Shown here piece by piece: positions 8,838 through 18,125 of a stretch of DNA of 64,000 nt. Every line of letters starts with the position of its first letter. The stretch's first letter is position 1. The position numbers and the translations under genes were made by a program. Where the stretch lies: positions 620,001 to 684,000 of the forward strand of contig CAWARY010000005.1 in assembly GCA_963784645.1 (NCBI GenBank). Direction: 5' to 3'. The notes under the pieces were generated by a model. The model was not told the origin of the DNA, searched no databases, and saw only the letters and a program-made list of their open reading frames with translations. Origin of the DNA: JBBRVW01 sp963784645 (GTDB taxonomy: Bacteria; Actinomycetota; Actinomycetes; JACCUZ01).

Positions 8838-9713
8838 ATGGAGTTCCTGGCACCGGTCACCTGGCTCGACGCGCTGGCGGCCCGCAGTGCGCATCCGGAC
8901 GCCGTCGCGATCGCCGGCGGCACGGACGTCATGGTCGAGCTCAACTTCGACCGGCACCGGCCGCCGGCGCTGCTCGACCTCACCCGGGTCCCGGATCTGC
9001 ACGAGTGGTCGCGGGCCGACGACGGTGGCATCCGGCTCGGCGCCGGTGTCCCGTACACCCGGGTGATGCGTGAGCTGGCCGACGTGGCTCCCGGGCTGGT
9101 GATGGCCGCGCGCACGGTCGGGTCCCCGCAGATCCGGGCTCGCGGCACCGTCGGCGGCAACCTCGGCTCGGCGTCCCCGGCCGGTGACTGCCATCCGGTG
9201 CTGCTCGCGGTCGACGCGGTGGTCGAGGTCGAGTCGGTGCGCGGCAGCCGCCGGATCCCGGTCGCCGAGTTCTTCACCGGCGTGAAGAAGCACGCCCTGG
9301 AGCCGGACGAGCTGATCGCCGCCGTGCACCTCCCGGTGGGTGCCGGGCTGGAGCAGTTCGCGAAGATCGGCACCCGTAATGCGATGGTGATCGCCGTGAC
9401 GTCGTTCGGGCTCGCGCTGCACCCGGAGCGGCAGGCGGTGGGCGCGGCACTGGGCTCGGCGGCGCCGACACCCCGGCACGCCCGGGGCGCCGAGGCGTTC
9501 CTTGCCGCCGCGTTGGCCGACGACGGGCTGTGGGAGTCCCGCGGCGAGATCCCGGCGAGCACCGCGGCCCGGTTCGCCGACCTGGTCGCCGCCGACGCCG
9601 CGCCGATCGACGACGTGCGCGGCACCGCGGCGTACCGACGGCACGCGCTGTCCGTGCTGGCGCGGCGCACGCTCGGCTGGGCATGGCGCGACTACCAGGG
9701 GGCGGCCGCATGA
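8838..9713 (+). CDS. xdhB: Xanthine dehydrogenase, FAD-binding subunit
   Basis: Middle-chain flavin subunit of a molybdenum hydroxylase oxidising hypoxanthine/xanthine to urate. 291 aa, usual for the CoxM/XdhB class. FAD signatures: IAGGTDVMVELN at residues 25-36 and the TVGSPQIRARGTVGGNLG block near 93-110. First gene of the purine cluster, with AGGAGGAC upstream of the ATG; its stop overlaps the xdhC start (ATGA). A weak promoter candidate (GTGACA, 18 bases, CATGAT at 8773-8802) precedes it. The family includes other hydroxylases; urate-pathway neighbours make xanthine the likely substrate. Confidence 0.92.
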   Translation: MEFLAPVTWLDALAARSAHPDAVAIAGGTDVMVELNFDRHRPPALLDLTRVPDLHEWSRADDGGIRLGAGVPYTRVMRELADVAPGLVMAARTVGSPQIRARGTVGGNLGSASPAGDCHPVLLAVDAVVEVESVRGSRRIPVAEFFTGVKKHALEPDELIAAVHLPVGAGLEQFAKIGTRNAMVIAVTSFGLALHPERQAVGAALGSAAPTPRHARGAEAFLAAALADDGLWESRGEIPASTAARFADLVAADAAPIDDVRGTAAYRRHALSVLARRTLGWAWRDYQGAAA

Positions 9714-10171
9714 GGATCGAGCTGACGGTCAACGGCGAGAGGCGACAGGCCGACGACGTGTGGGAGGGCGAGAGCCTCCTCTATGTCCTGCGCGAGCGGC
9801 TCGGGCTGCCCGGCTCCAAGAACGCCTGTGAGCAGGGCGAGTGCGGCTCGTGCTCGGTCTACCTCGACGGCGTGGTGGTCTGCGCCTGCCTCGTCGCTGC
9901 CGGCCAGGCGCAGGACCGCGAGGTCGTCACGGTCGAGGGCCTCGCCGACAGCGAGCGGCTCGACCCGGTCCAGCAGGCGTTCCTCGACGCCGGCGCGGTC
10001 CAGTGCGGCTTCTGCACACCCGGCCTCGTCGTCGCCGTGCACGATCTGCTCGACCGGGTGCCCGAGCCCGACGACGACACCGTCCGCGAGGCACTGGCCG
10101 GCAACCTGTGCCGCTGCACGGGTTACGAGGCGATCCTCGACGCGGTGCGGCTCGCGGCGGAGCGCAGGTGA
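9710..10171 (+). CDS. xdhC: Xanthine dehydrogenase, [2Fe-2S] subunit
   Basis: Small electron-transfer subunit, 153 aa. The plant-type ferredoxin cluster ligands are C40, C45, C48 and C60 (CEQGECGSC). The second cluster uses C99, C102, C134 and C136 (QCGFCTPG and NLCRCTGY). Start and stop overlap both neighbours (ATGA with xdhB, GTGA with the deaminase), showing tight co-translation. Complete, with all eight ligands intact. Confidence 0.95.
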   Translation: MRIELTVNGERRQADDVWEGESLLYVLRERLGLPGSKNACEQGECGSCSVYLDGVVVCACLVAAGQAQDREVVTVEGLADSERLDPVQQAFLDAGAVQCGFCTPGLVVAVHDLLDRVPEPDDDTVREALAGNLCRCTGYEAILDAVRLAAERR

Positions 10172-11553
10172 GCGCCGTGCTCGTCGTCGAGGGCGCGACG
10201 GTCGTCACCGTCGACGGCGACGCGGGCGCCGGCACCGAGCACGCGACCGGCCACGTCGTCGTCGAGGGCAACCGGATCACCGCTGTCGGAGCAGGCCCGG
10301 CTCCCGAGGCCCTACGCCGGTCGGCGGCTCGCGTCGTCGACGGGTCCGGCTGCCTGCTCACCCCCGGCCTGGTCAACACCCACCAGCACCTCTACCAGTG
10401 GGCCACCCGCGGGCTGGCGGTCGACGCCACGCTGTTCGAGTGGCTCACCGAGCTCTACCCGGTGTGGGCGGGGATCGACGAGGAGGTCGTGCGGGCAGCG
10501 TCCGCCGCCGCCCTCGGCTGGCTGGCCCGCACCGGCTGCACGACCAGCACCGACCACCACTACGTCTTCCCGACCGGCGGCGGCGACCTGCTGGCGGCTG
10601 AGATCGACTCGGCGACCGCGGTGGGCCTGCGCTTCCACCCGACACGCGGCTCGATGGACCTCGGGCGGAGCCAGGGCGGCCTGCCGCCGGACTCGGTCGT
10701 CGAGGACCTCGACGCCGTTCTCACCGCCACCGAGGACGCCCTCACCCGGTTTCACGACCCGTCGCCCGGCGCGATGGTGCGGGTCGCGGTCGCGCCGTGC
10801 TCCCCGTTCTCGGTCACCGCGAAGCTCATGACCGAGGCCGCTGCGCTGGCCCGTCGGCACGGGGTGCGGTTGCACACGCACCTCGCCGAGACGGCCGACG
10901 AGGAGGACTTCTGCCGCGAGCGCTTCGGCGCCACCCCCACCGAGTACGTCGACTCGCTCGGCTGGCTCGGCCCCGACGTCTGGATGGCGCACGCCGTGCA
11001 CCTCGACGACTCCGCAGTCGCACGGTTCGCGGCGACCGGCACCGGTGTGGCGCACTGCCCGTCGAGCAACGCCCGTCTCGGCGCCGGCATCGCGCGCACC
11101 CGCGACCTCGTCGATGCCGGCGTGCCCGTCGGGCTCGGTGTCGACGGCGCGGCGTCCAACGAGGCCGGCTCGCTGCTCGAGGAGCTGCGGCACGCCGCAC
11201 TGTTCGCCCGGGCCGTCGGCGGACCCACCGCGCTCGGCGTCCGCGACGCCGTCCGGCTCGCGACCATGGGCGGTGCCCGGGTCCTGGGCCGCGACGACGA
11301 GCTCGGCAGCATCGAGGTCGGCAAGCTGGCCGACCTCGCGCTCTGGCGGGTCGACACCCTCGCGCACGCCGGCATCGCCGACCCGGTCGCGGCGCTCGCT
11401 CTCGCGTCGTCGCCGCCGCTGGAGCTGCTGCTTGTCGACGGCCGCCCGGTCGTCGAACAGGACCGGCTGGTGACCGTCGACGAGGAGACGCTGGCCCGCG
11501 ATGCGACGTCGGTGTCGCACCGGCTGCTCGAGCGGGCGGAGGTGACCTCGTGA
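10168..11553 (+). CDS. 8-oxoguanine/guanine deaminase-type amidohydrolase
   Basis: Metal-dependent amidohydrolase of the TrzN/ATZ/8-oxoguanine deaminase group, 461 aa. Metal ligands are visible: H72 and H74 in NTHQHLY, histidines in LHTHLAETADEEDF and WMAHAVHL, and the aspartate in GVDGAASNE. In xanthine dehydrogenase operons this family is usually annotated 8-oxoguanine deaminase, making urate from 8-oxoguanine. Deamination of guanine to xanthine, which would feed Xdh directly, is equally compatible with the context. GTG start overlapping the xdhC stop. Exact substrate not determinable here. Confidence 0.88.
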   Translation: MSAVLVVEGATVVTVDGDAGAGTEHATGHVVVEGNRITAVGAGPAPEALRRSAARVVDGSGCLLTPGLVNTHQHLYQWATRGLAVDATLFEWLTELYPVWAGIDEEVVRAASAAALGWLARTGCTTSTDHHYVFPTGGGDLLAAEIDSATAVGLRFHPTRGSMDLGRSQGGLPPDSVVEDLDAVLTATEDALTRFHDPSPGAMVRVAVAPCSPFSVTAKLMTEAAALARRHGVRLHTHLAETADEEDFCRERFGATPTEYVDSLGWLGPDVWMAHAVHLDDSAVARFAATGTGVAHCPSSNARLGAGIARTRDLVDAGVPVGLGVDGAASNEAGSLLEELRHAALFARAVGGPTALGVRDAVRLATMGGARVLGRDDELGSIEVGKLADLALWRVDTLAHAGIADPVAALALASSPPLELLLVDGRPVVEQDRLVTVDEETLARDATSVSHRLLERAEVTS

Positions 11554-13901
11554 CGACGACAGCGAGGGAGGCCACCGATCGCCTGGTGGGCGGTGGCGTC
11601 GGTGCCGACGCCGACCGTCCCGACGGCGTGCTCAAGGTGAGCGGCGAGTTCGCCTACGGCAGCGACCTGTGGGCCGACGAGATGTTGTGGGGCGTCACGT
11701 TGCGCAGCCCGCATCCGTCGGCGCGCATCGTGTCGATCGACATCGGCGCGGCGCTGGCGGTGCCCGGTGTCTACGCGGTGCTCACCGCCGACGACGTGCC
11801 GGGGGAGAGGCGCTACGGCCTCGAGGTCGACGACCAGCCGGTCCTGGCGACGGGGGTGGTGCGCTACCAGGGCGAGGCGGTGGCACTCGTCGCCGCCGAG
11901 CACCCCGAGACCGCCCGTCGGGCCGCGGCGCGCATCGTGGTCGACTACGAGGTGCTCGCGCCGGTCACCGACGCGAGGGCTGCGCTCGAGCCCGGTGCCC
12001 CGGTGCTGCACCCCGAGCCGACGTCGGTCGTGGAGCGGTCGCGTGAGGACGCCGACCTGCGCCCGCGCGGCAACCTGGTGCGGCACCTGAAGATCCGCAA
12101 GGGCGACCCGGAGCCCACGGCCGACGTCGTCGTCGAGGGCGACTACGAGGTCGGCATGCAGGACCAGGCCTTCCTCGGGCCGGAGTCCGGCCTCGCGGTG
12201 CCCGCTGAGGACGGCGGCATCGACCTGTTCGTGGCCACCCAGTGGCTGCACGTCGACCAGCAGCAGATCTGCCGCGCGCTCGCACTGCCGGCCGACAAGG
12301 TCCGGCTCACCCTCGCCGGGGTCGGCGGCGCGTTCGGCGGCCGCGAGGACCTCTCGATGCACGTGCACGCCTGCCTGCTCGCGCTGCACACCGGCAAGCC
12401 GGTGAAGATGTCGTACAACCGTGAGGAGTCCTTCTTCGGCCACGTGCACCGGCACCCCGCAACGATGCACTACACGCACGGCTTCACTCGCGACGGCGAC
12501 CTGGTCTTCGTGCGCGCGCAGATCTGGCTCGACGGCGGTGCCTACCTGTCGAGCAGCGCGGCCGTGGTCGGCAACGCCGGGCTGATGGGCATCGGGCCCT
12601 ACGTCGTGCCGAACGTCCGGATGGACTGCTACGGCTCCTACACCAACAACCCGCCGTGCGGCGCGATGCGCGGGTTCGGTGCGGTGCAGGCGGCGTTCGC
12701 CTACGAGTCGCAGATGGACAAGGCCGCCGAGGCGCTCGGCATGGACCCGGTCGACCTCCGCTGCCGCAACGCGATGGAGGAGGGTTCGGTCGCACCGACC
12801 GGGCAGGTGCTCGACAGCCCGGCGCCGGTGGTCGAGCTGCTGCGCCGGCTGCAGGCCATGCCGATGCCGGCGGCGGCGCCCACCGACGGCCACGACCTGC
12901 GGCGGTTGCCCGGTGGGGTCGCCAACTCCACCCACGGCGAGGGCGTCCGTCGAGGCGTCGGCTACGCCGTGGCGTACAAGAACATCGGCTTCTCCGAGGG
13001 CTTCGACGACTACTCCACGGCGCGGGTGCGGCTGGAGGCCGTCGCCGGCGAGCCCGTCGTCACCGTGCACACCGCCGCCGCCGAGGTGGGCCAGGGCCTG
13101 GTCACGGTCCAGCAGCAGATCGCCCGCACCGAGCTCGGGGTCGATCGGGTCGTCGTCGCCCCCGCCGATACGGACGTCGGCAGCGGCGGCTCGTCGTCGG
13201 CGTCCCGGCAGACCTACGTGACGGGCGGCGCGGTGCGCGAGGCGTGCCGGCTGGTCCGCGCGCAGGTGCTCGCCCGGGCAGGTGCCGACCGGTGGGAGGA
13301 CGTCGACCTCGCAGCCGTCCTGGGCGACGAGCCCGTCGAGGCGACCACCGAGTGGCGGCACCGACCCACCGAGGCGGTCGACCCCGAGACGGGGCAGGGC
13401 TTCGCGCACGTGCAGTACGCCTTCGCCGCTCACCGCGCCGTCGTCGACGTCGACGTCGAGCTCGGGCTGGTGAAGGTCGTCGAGCTGGCATGCAGCCAGG
13501 ACGTCGGCAAGGCGATCAACCCCCAGGCCGTCATCGGCCAGATCGTCGGAGGGACCGCGCAGGGCATGGGGCTGGCGCTGATGGAGGAGGTCGTCGTCAC
13601 CGACGGCATCATCAGGAACCCGTCGTTCACCGACTACCTCATCCCGACGATCCTCGACATGCCGCCGATGCAGGTCGACGTGCTCGAGCTGCCCGACCCG
13701 CACGCGCCGTACGGGCTCCGAGGGGTCGGGGAGCCGCCGACCATCTCCTCCGGGCCGGCCGTGCTCGCCGCGGTGCGGGCGGCGACCGGCCAGTTCCTGA
13801 CGCGGGTGCCGGTGCGTCCGGAGCACATCGTGGGCAGCGGCGACGTCCAGAGCGAGGGACGAGCGGAGGCGGAGCGCGACCCGTCGACCGGCACGACGTG
13901 A
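11550..13901 (+). CDS. xdhA: Xanthine dehydrogenase, molybdopterin-binding catalytic subunit
   Basis: Large catalytic subunit, 783 aa, of the xanthine oxidase family. Molybdenum-cofactor motifs: GVGGAFGGREDLSMH, AMRGFGAVQAAFAYE, a GSGGSSSASRQTYV segment, and the C-terminal GLRGVGEPPT containing the catalytic glutamate. An N-terminal a/b hammerhead domain covers about residues 15-130. GTG start at 11550 with GGAGG upstream; it overlaps the deaminase stop by four bases and the allantoinase start by four bases. The order FAD, Fe-S, deaminase, Mo puts the deaminase inside the dehydrogenase operon, implying a common purine pathway. Confidence 0.94.
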   Translation: MTTTAREATDRLVGGGVGADADRPDGVLKVSGEFAYGSDLWADEMLWGVTLRSPHPSARIVSIDIGAALAVPGVYAVLTADDVPGERRYGLEVDDQPVLATGVVRYQGEAVALVAAEHPETARRAAARIVVDYEVLAPVTDARAALEPGAPVLHPEPTSVVERSREDADLRPRGNLVRHLKIRKGDPEPTADVVVEGDYEVGMQDQAFLGPESGLAVPAEDGGIDLFVATQWLHVDQQQICRALALPADKVRLTLAGVGGAFGGREDLSMHVHACLLALHTGKPVKMSYNREESFFGHVHRHPATMHYTHGFTRDGDLVFVRAQIWLDGGAYLSSSAAVVGNAGLMGIGPYVVPNVRMDCYGSYTNNPPCGAMRGFGAVQAAFAYESQMDKAAEALGMDPVDLRCRNAMEEGSVAPTGQVLDSPAPVVELLRRLQAMPMPAAAPTDGHDLRRLPGGVANSTHGEGVRRGVGYAVAYKNIGFSEGFDDYSTARVRLEAVAGEPVVTVHTAAAEVGQGLVTVQQQIARTELGVDRVVVAPADTDVGSGGSSSASRQTYVTGGAVREACRLVRAQVLARAGADRWEDVDLAAVLGDEPVEATTEWRHRPTEAVDPETGQGFAHVQYAFAAHRAVVDVDVELGLVKVVELACSQDVGKAINPQAVIGQIVGGTAQGMGLALMEEVVVTDGIIRNPSFTDYLIPTILDMPPMQVDVLELPDPHAPYGLRGVGEPPTISSGPAVLAAVRAATGQFLTRVPVRPEHIVGSGDVQSEGRAEAERDPSTGTT

Positions 13902-15250
13902 GCGAGCCGGACCTGGTCGTCCATGCGCAGCGGGCGGTGCTGCCGCCAGGTGCACACCGGGGGCCGGTCACCGTCGCCGTGCGGGACGGGGTCGTCACGT
14001 CCGTGGGGGCGCTGGACCGTGGCGTCCCCGGCGCCCGGGTGGTCGAGCTGGACGCGGACGTCGTGCTGCTGCCGGGCCTCGTCGACACCCACGTGCACGT
14101 CAACGAGCCGGGCCGCACCGAGTGGGAGGGGTTCGACACCGCGACCAGGGCGGCTGCAGCCGGCGGTGTCACGACGCTGGTCGACATGCCGCTCAACAGC
14201 CTGCCGCCGACCCTCGACCCGGACGCGCTCGCCGTGAAGCAGGCGGCCGCCCGCGACCGGTGCCACGTCGACGTCGGCTTCTGGGGCGGCGCGGTGCCCG
14301 GCAACCTCGGCCGGCTGCGGCCGCTGCTCGACGCCGGGGTCATGGGCGTGAAGTGCTTCCTGCCCGACTCCGGCGTGCCGGAGTTCCCCGCGCTCGGCGC
14401 CGACGGGCTGCTGCGTGCGGCCGAGGAGGTCGCCGCCGCCGGCGGCCTCCTGCTGGTGCACGCCGAGGACCCGGGCGTGCTCGCCGGAGCGCCCCGGCCC
14501 GCCGGCCGCTCGTACGACGCCTTCCTCGCGTCCCGCCCGCCGGCGGCGGAGGACACCGCGATCGCACGCGTCGTCGAAGCAGCCCGGCGCAGCGGCGCCC
14601 GCGTGCACGTCGTGCACCTGTCGAGCGCCTCCGCGCTGCCCACGATCGCTGCGGCGAAGGCCGACGGTGTGCACCTGACGGTCGAGACCTGTCCGCACTA
14701 CCTCGTGCTGCGCGCCGAGGACGTGGCCGACGGCGCCACGCCGTTCAAGTGCTGCCCGCCGGTGCGCGGCGACGCGAACCGGGACGCCCTGTGGGCCGGC
14801 CTCGCCGAGGGCACCATCGACCTCGTGGTGAGCGACCACTCGCCGAGCACCGCCGACCTCAAGTCGCTGGAGTCCGGCGACTTCGGGACGGCCTGGGGCG
14901 GCATCTCGTCCCTGCAGCTCGGGCTGCCCCTGGTCTGGTCCGAGGCCAGGCGCCGCGGCCACGACCTGGCCGACGTCGTCCGCTGGATGGGCGCCGGCCC
15001 CGCCGCGCTCGTCGGCCTCACCACCAAGGGCGTCCTGCGCGCCGGCGCGGCCGCCGACCTGGTGGCGTTCGCGCCGGACGACGAGCTGGTCGTCGACCCG
15101 GCCCGCCTGCTGCACCGCAACCCGGTCTCGCCGTACGCCGGTGCCCGGCTCACCGGCGTCGTGCGCGCGACGTGGTTGGCTGGGCGGCGCCTGGACCCGA
15201 CCGGCGGCGACCTGCCGCGCGGCCGGCTGCTCGCCCGAGGGGAGGCCTGA
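13898..15250 (+). CDS. allB: Allantoinase
   Basis: Hydrolyses allantoin to allantoate. 450 aa, cyclic amidohydrolase fold. Binuclear metal site: H65 and H67 (DTHVHVNEPGRTEWEG), a lysine at about 151 in GVKCFLPDSG that would be carboxylated, histidines in LLVHAEDP and VHVVHLSSA, and the aspartate in VVSDHSPS. HVNEPGRTEWEGF is characteristic of allantoinase rather than dihydropyrimidinase. GTG start overlaps the xdhA stop (GTGA). Followed after three bases by allantoicase. Confidence 0.95.
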   Translation: MSEPDLVVHAQRAVLPPGAHRGPVTVAVRDGVVTSVGALDRGVPGARVVELDADVVLLPGLVDTHVHVNEPGRTEWEGFDTATRAAAAGGVTTLVDMPLNSLPPTLDPDALAVKQAAARDRCHVDVGFWGGAVPGNLGRLRPLLDAGVMGVKCFLPDSGVPEFPALGADGLLRAAEEVAAAGGLLLVHAEDPGVLAGAPRPAGRSYDAFLASRPPAAEDTAIARVVEAARRSGARVHVVHLSSASALPTIAAAKADGVHLTVETCPHYLVLRAEDVADGATPFKCCPPVRGDANRDALWAGLAEGTIDLVVSDHSPSTADLKSLESGDFGTAWGGISSLQLGLPLVWSEARRRGHDLADVVRWMGAGPAALVGLTTKGVLRAGAAADLVAFAPDDELVVDPARLLHRNPVSPYAGARLTGVVRATWLAGRRLDPTGGDLPRGRLLARGEA

Positions 15251-15253
15251 CCG

Positions 15254-16294
15254 GTGACCGAGCCGACGTCGGACCCGCTGTCGCTGCCCGACCTCGCCGT
15301 GCGCACCTTCGGCGGTGCCGTGGTGTGGGCCAACGACGAGCTGTTCGCCGGCCGGGAGAACCTCGTCACTCCCGGCCCCGCGACCTTCACCCCGCGCACC
15401 TTCGGAGCCAAGGGCCAGGTCTACGACGGGTGGGAGACCCGACGCCGGCGGCCGTCGCACGAGGGTGACCACGACGAGGCGATCGTGCGGCTCGGGGCAC
15501 CCGGCGTGGTCCGGGCCGTCGTCGTCGACACCAGCTTCTTCACCGGCAACTTCCCCAGCGAGGCCTCGGTCGAGGCCGTGGCCGCCGAGGGAACGCCCTC
15601 GGTCGACGACCTGCGTGCCGCCACCTGGACGCCGCTGGTCGAACGCACCCCGCTGAGCGGCGACACCGCCAACGTCTTCGCCGTCGACTCGCCACGCCGC
15701 TGGACCCACGTCCGGCTGTCGATCCACCCCGACGGCGGGGTGGCGCGGCTGCGGGTGCACGGCGAGGTGGTCGCCGACCCGGGCCTGGTCGAGGCCCTCG
15801 GCACCGTCGACCTCGCGGCCCTCGAGCTCGGCGGCACGGTCACCGGCTGCAGCAACCTGTTCTACGGCTCGCCGGACCGGCTGATCGCCCCCGGCCTCGC
15901 GCGCTCGATGGGCGAGGGCTGGGAGACCGCCCGCCGCCGCGACGACAGCAACGACTGGGTCGAGGTGCGGCTCGCCGCACGCGGCACGGTGCGGGTGGTC
16001 GAGCTGGACACCACCTGGTTCCTCGGCAACGCCCCGGGCGAGGCGGCCCTGTCGGCGTACGACAGCGACGGGGACCACCCGGTCGACGGCGCGTCCTGGG
16101 CGCCGCTGCTCGGGCGCCTCCCGCTGCAGCCCGACACCCGGCACCGCGTCGTCCTGCCGGCCGCGTCGTCGCCCGCGACGCACGTGCGCCTGGACGTCTA
16201 TCCCGACGGCGGGATGGCCCGGCTGCGACTGTGGGGCACGCCGACCGACGACGGCATGGTGGCCCTGCGCGACCGCTGGGACACCACCTCGTGA
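15254..16294 (+). CDS. alc: Allantoicase
   Basis: Hydrolyses allantoate to urea and ureidoglycolate. 346 aa, built from two allantoicase repeats (about 25-170 and 185-335). Each carries the characteristic GWET-R-RRR segment (DGWETRRRR and EGWETARRRDDSNDW) and a jelly-roll WTHVRLSIHPDGGVARLRV / THVRLDVYPDGGMARLRL ending. GTG start three bases after allB. No ureidoglycolate lyase is next to it, so glyoxylate release must use an unlinked enzyme or spontaneous decay. Confidence 0.95.
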   Translation: MTEPTSDPLSLPDLAVRTFGGAVVWANDELFAGRENLVTPGPATFTPRTFGAKGQVYDGWETRRRRPSHEGDHDEAIVRLGAPGVVRAVVVDTSFFTGNFPSEASVEAVAAEGTPSVDDLRAATWTPLVERTPLSGDTANVFAVDSPRRWTHVRLSIHPDGGVARLRVHGEVVADPGLVEALGTVDLAALELGGTVTGCSNLFYGSPDRLIAPGLARSMGEGWETARRRDDSNDWVEVRLAARGTVRVVELDTTWFLGNAPGEAALSAYDSDGDHPVDGASWAPLLGRLPLQPDTRHRVVLPAASSPATHVRLDVYPDGGMARLRLWGTPTDDGMVALRDRWDTTS

Positions 16295-16320
16295 CGATCC
16301 TGGGCAGCCTGAAGATCGTT

Positions 16321-16369
16321 TGTGCGCCGACACACCAGCTCCGCGGCGTGTCGGGTGCGAGGGCGCACA
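16321..16369 (+). other. Long imperfect inverted repeat between allantoicase and the aldolase-UraD fusion
   Basis: Inner arms CCGACAC (16327-16333) and GTGTCGG (16348-16354) enclose a 14-base loop. Outer arms TGTGCG (16321-16326) and CGCACA (16364-16369) extend it with a bulge. It lies in the only sizeable gap (109 bases) of an otherwise overlapping gene string. It could be an RNA hairpin that tunes or partly terminates transcription, or a regulator site. No T-run follows. Confidence 0.5.
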
Positions 16370-16403
16370 TCGTGGCGCCGGGGCCGGGGCCAGGGCCGGC
16401 GCG

Positions 16404-18125
16404 ATGACGCTCCCGGACGGCGTGCTCGGCGAGCTGGACGACCTCCTGGCGCCGTGGGACGCCGCGCTCGCCGCCGGCTGGCCGGGGGAGCCGGCGAGCC
16501 CGCAGCCCGTGCACACGCTGTACCTGCCGGCCGACCGGGTCGGGGTCGACGTGATCGACCGGGTCGGGGCCGAGGCGCTCGCGTCGGTCGCCGGCGACGA
16601 CGCCGGCTCCATGACGGCGGTCACCGGTCTCGGCGCCGCCCTCGTCGCCGAGGTGTGGCCGCGCGTGCTCGCCAAGCTGGCCCGGCAGCCGGTGGAGGAC
16701 CTGCGCGCCGACCTGGAGGACGGCTACGGGCACCGGCCCGACGACGAGGAGGACGAGGACGCCGCCGCCGCCGGCGAGGTGCTGGCCGCCCTGACCGGGC
16801 CGTCGGCGCCGCTGCTGCGCGGGGTGCGGGTGAAGTCGATGGAGGCCGCCACCCGTCGTCGCGGCGTGCGCTCGCTCGACTTCGTGCTGGGGGGTCTCGG
16901 CGGGCGGCTGCCGCCCGGCTTCGTCGTGACGCTGCCGAAGGTCACCTCGGTCGACCAGGTCCGCGCGATGGTGCTGCTGTGCGAACGCCTCGAGGCCGCG
17001 CACGGGATCGCGGCCGGCGCGCTGCGGTTCGAGGTGCAGGTCGAGACCCCGCAGGCAGTGCTCGCGGCCGACGGTACGTCCACCGTCGCCGCCGCTGTGC
17101 ATGCGGCGGCCGGGCGGTGCACCGGCCTGCACTACGGCACCTACGACTACAGCGCCTCGCTCGGTGTCGCCGCCGCCCACCAGGCGATGGACCACCCGGT
17201 CGCCGACCATGCGAAGGACGTCATGCAGGTGGCCGCCGCGCAGACCGGTGTCCGCGTCAGCGACGGCTCGACCAACGTGCTGCCTGTCGGCGACCGCGAC
17301 CACGTCGAGCGCGCCTGGGCGCTGCACGCGCGGCTGGTGCGCCGGTCGCTGGAGCGCGGCATCTACCAGGGCTGGGACCTGCACCCGGCGCAGCTGCCCA
17401 CCCGGTACCTGGCGACGTTCGCCTTCTACCGCTCCGGGCTGCGTGCCGCGGTCGGCCGGCTGACGGCCTACCTCGACCGGCAGGAGTCGGGGGTGCTCGA
17501 CGAGCCGGCCACCGCGTTCGCGCTCGCGGCGTTCGTGGTGCGCGCGCTGGACTGCGGTGCCGTCGACGTCGCGGAGGTCGCCGCGTCCGGGGGGCCCGAC
17601 CTGCACGAGCTGCGGCGGCTGGCGCGGCGCACCGGCCCGCCCGACCGGCTCCCGCTGGACGCCCTGGCGCCCGACGCGCTGCGCTCGGCGCTGCTCGACG
17701 TGTGCGCCTCGCGGCGGTGGGTCGACCTGGTCGCCGGCGCGGCGCCGTACCGCGACCTGGCCGGGTTGCTCGCGGCGAACGACGACGCGCTGGCCGCGCT
17801 CGACGAGGCCGACCTCGACGAGGCGATGGCCGGCCACCCGCGCATCGGCGAGCGCAGCGCGCACGCGTCGTCGCAGCGGGAGCAGTCCGGCGTCGGCGAC
17901 GGGACCAGGGACGCCCTCGTGGAGGGCAACCGGGAGTACGAGGCACGGTTCGGCCACGTCTACCTGGTGTGCGCGAGCGGCCGCTCGGGCGACGAGCTGC
18001 TCGCGGTGCTGCGGTCCCGGCTGGGCAACGAGCCGGCGGCGGAGCGCGCCGTCGCACGTGCCGAGCTGGGGAAGATCAACGCGCTGCGGCTGGAGCGCCT
18101 CGCCACCGAGGGGAGCACCGCGTGA
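16404..18125 (+). CDS. Fusion: DUF6986 aldolase-like protein + OHCU decarboxylase (UraD)
   Basis: 573 aa with two parts. Residues about 1-410 match the DUF6986 family, a HpcH/HpaI-aldolase-like TIM barrel (VEDLRADLEDGYG, TLPKVTSVDQV, FEVQVETPQAVL, LHYGTYDYSASLG). Residues about 415-570 are 2-oxo-4-hydroxy-4-carboxy-5-ureidoimidazoline decarboxylase, with HPRIGERSAH near 479, ASSQREQSGV, and NREYEARFGHVYLVCASGRS. UraD makes S-allantoin from the urate oxidation intermediate; the DUF6986 role is unknown. In related clusters the two are often separate neighbours. Start ATG 16404 fits the domain start, though its ribosome site is weak. The stop overlaps uraH. Confidence 0.9.
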   Translation: MTLPDGVLGELDDLLAPWDAALAAGWPGEPASPQPVHTLYLPADRVGVDVIDRVGAEALASVAGDDAGSMTAVTGLGAALVAEVWPRVLAKLARQPVEDLRADLEDGYGHRPDDEEDEDAAAAGEVLAALTGPSAPLLRGVRVKSMEAATRRRGVRSLDFVLGGLGGRLPPGFVVTLPKVTSVDQVRAMVLLCERLEAAHGIAAGALRFEVQVETPQAVLAADGTSTVAAAVHAAAGRCTGLHYGTYDYSASLGVAAAHQAMDHPVADHAKDVMQVAAAQTGVRVSDGSTNVLPVGDRDHVERAWALHARLVRRSLERGIYQGWDLHPAQLPTRYLATFAFYRSGLRAAVGRLTAYLDRQESGVLDEPATAFALAAFVVRALDCGAVDVAEVAASGGPDLHELRRLARRTGPPDRLPLDALAPDALRSALLDVCASRRWVDLVAGAAPYRDLAGLLAANDDALAALDEADLDEAMAGHPRIGERSAHASSQREQSGVGDGTRDALVEGNREYEARFGHVYLVCASGRSGDELLAVLRSRLGNEPAAERAVARAELGKINALRLERLATEGSTA

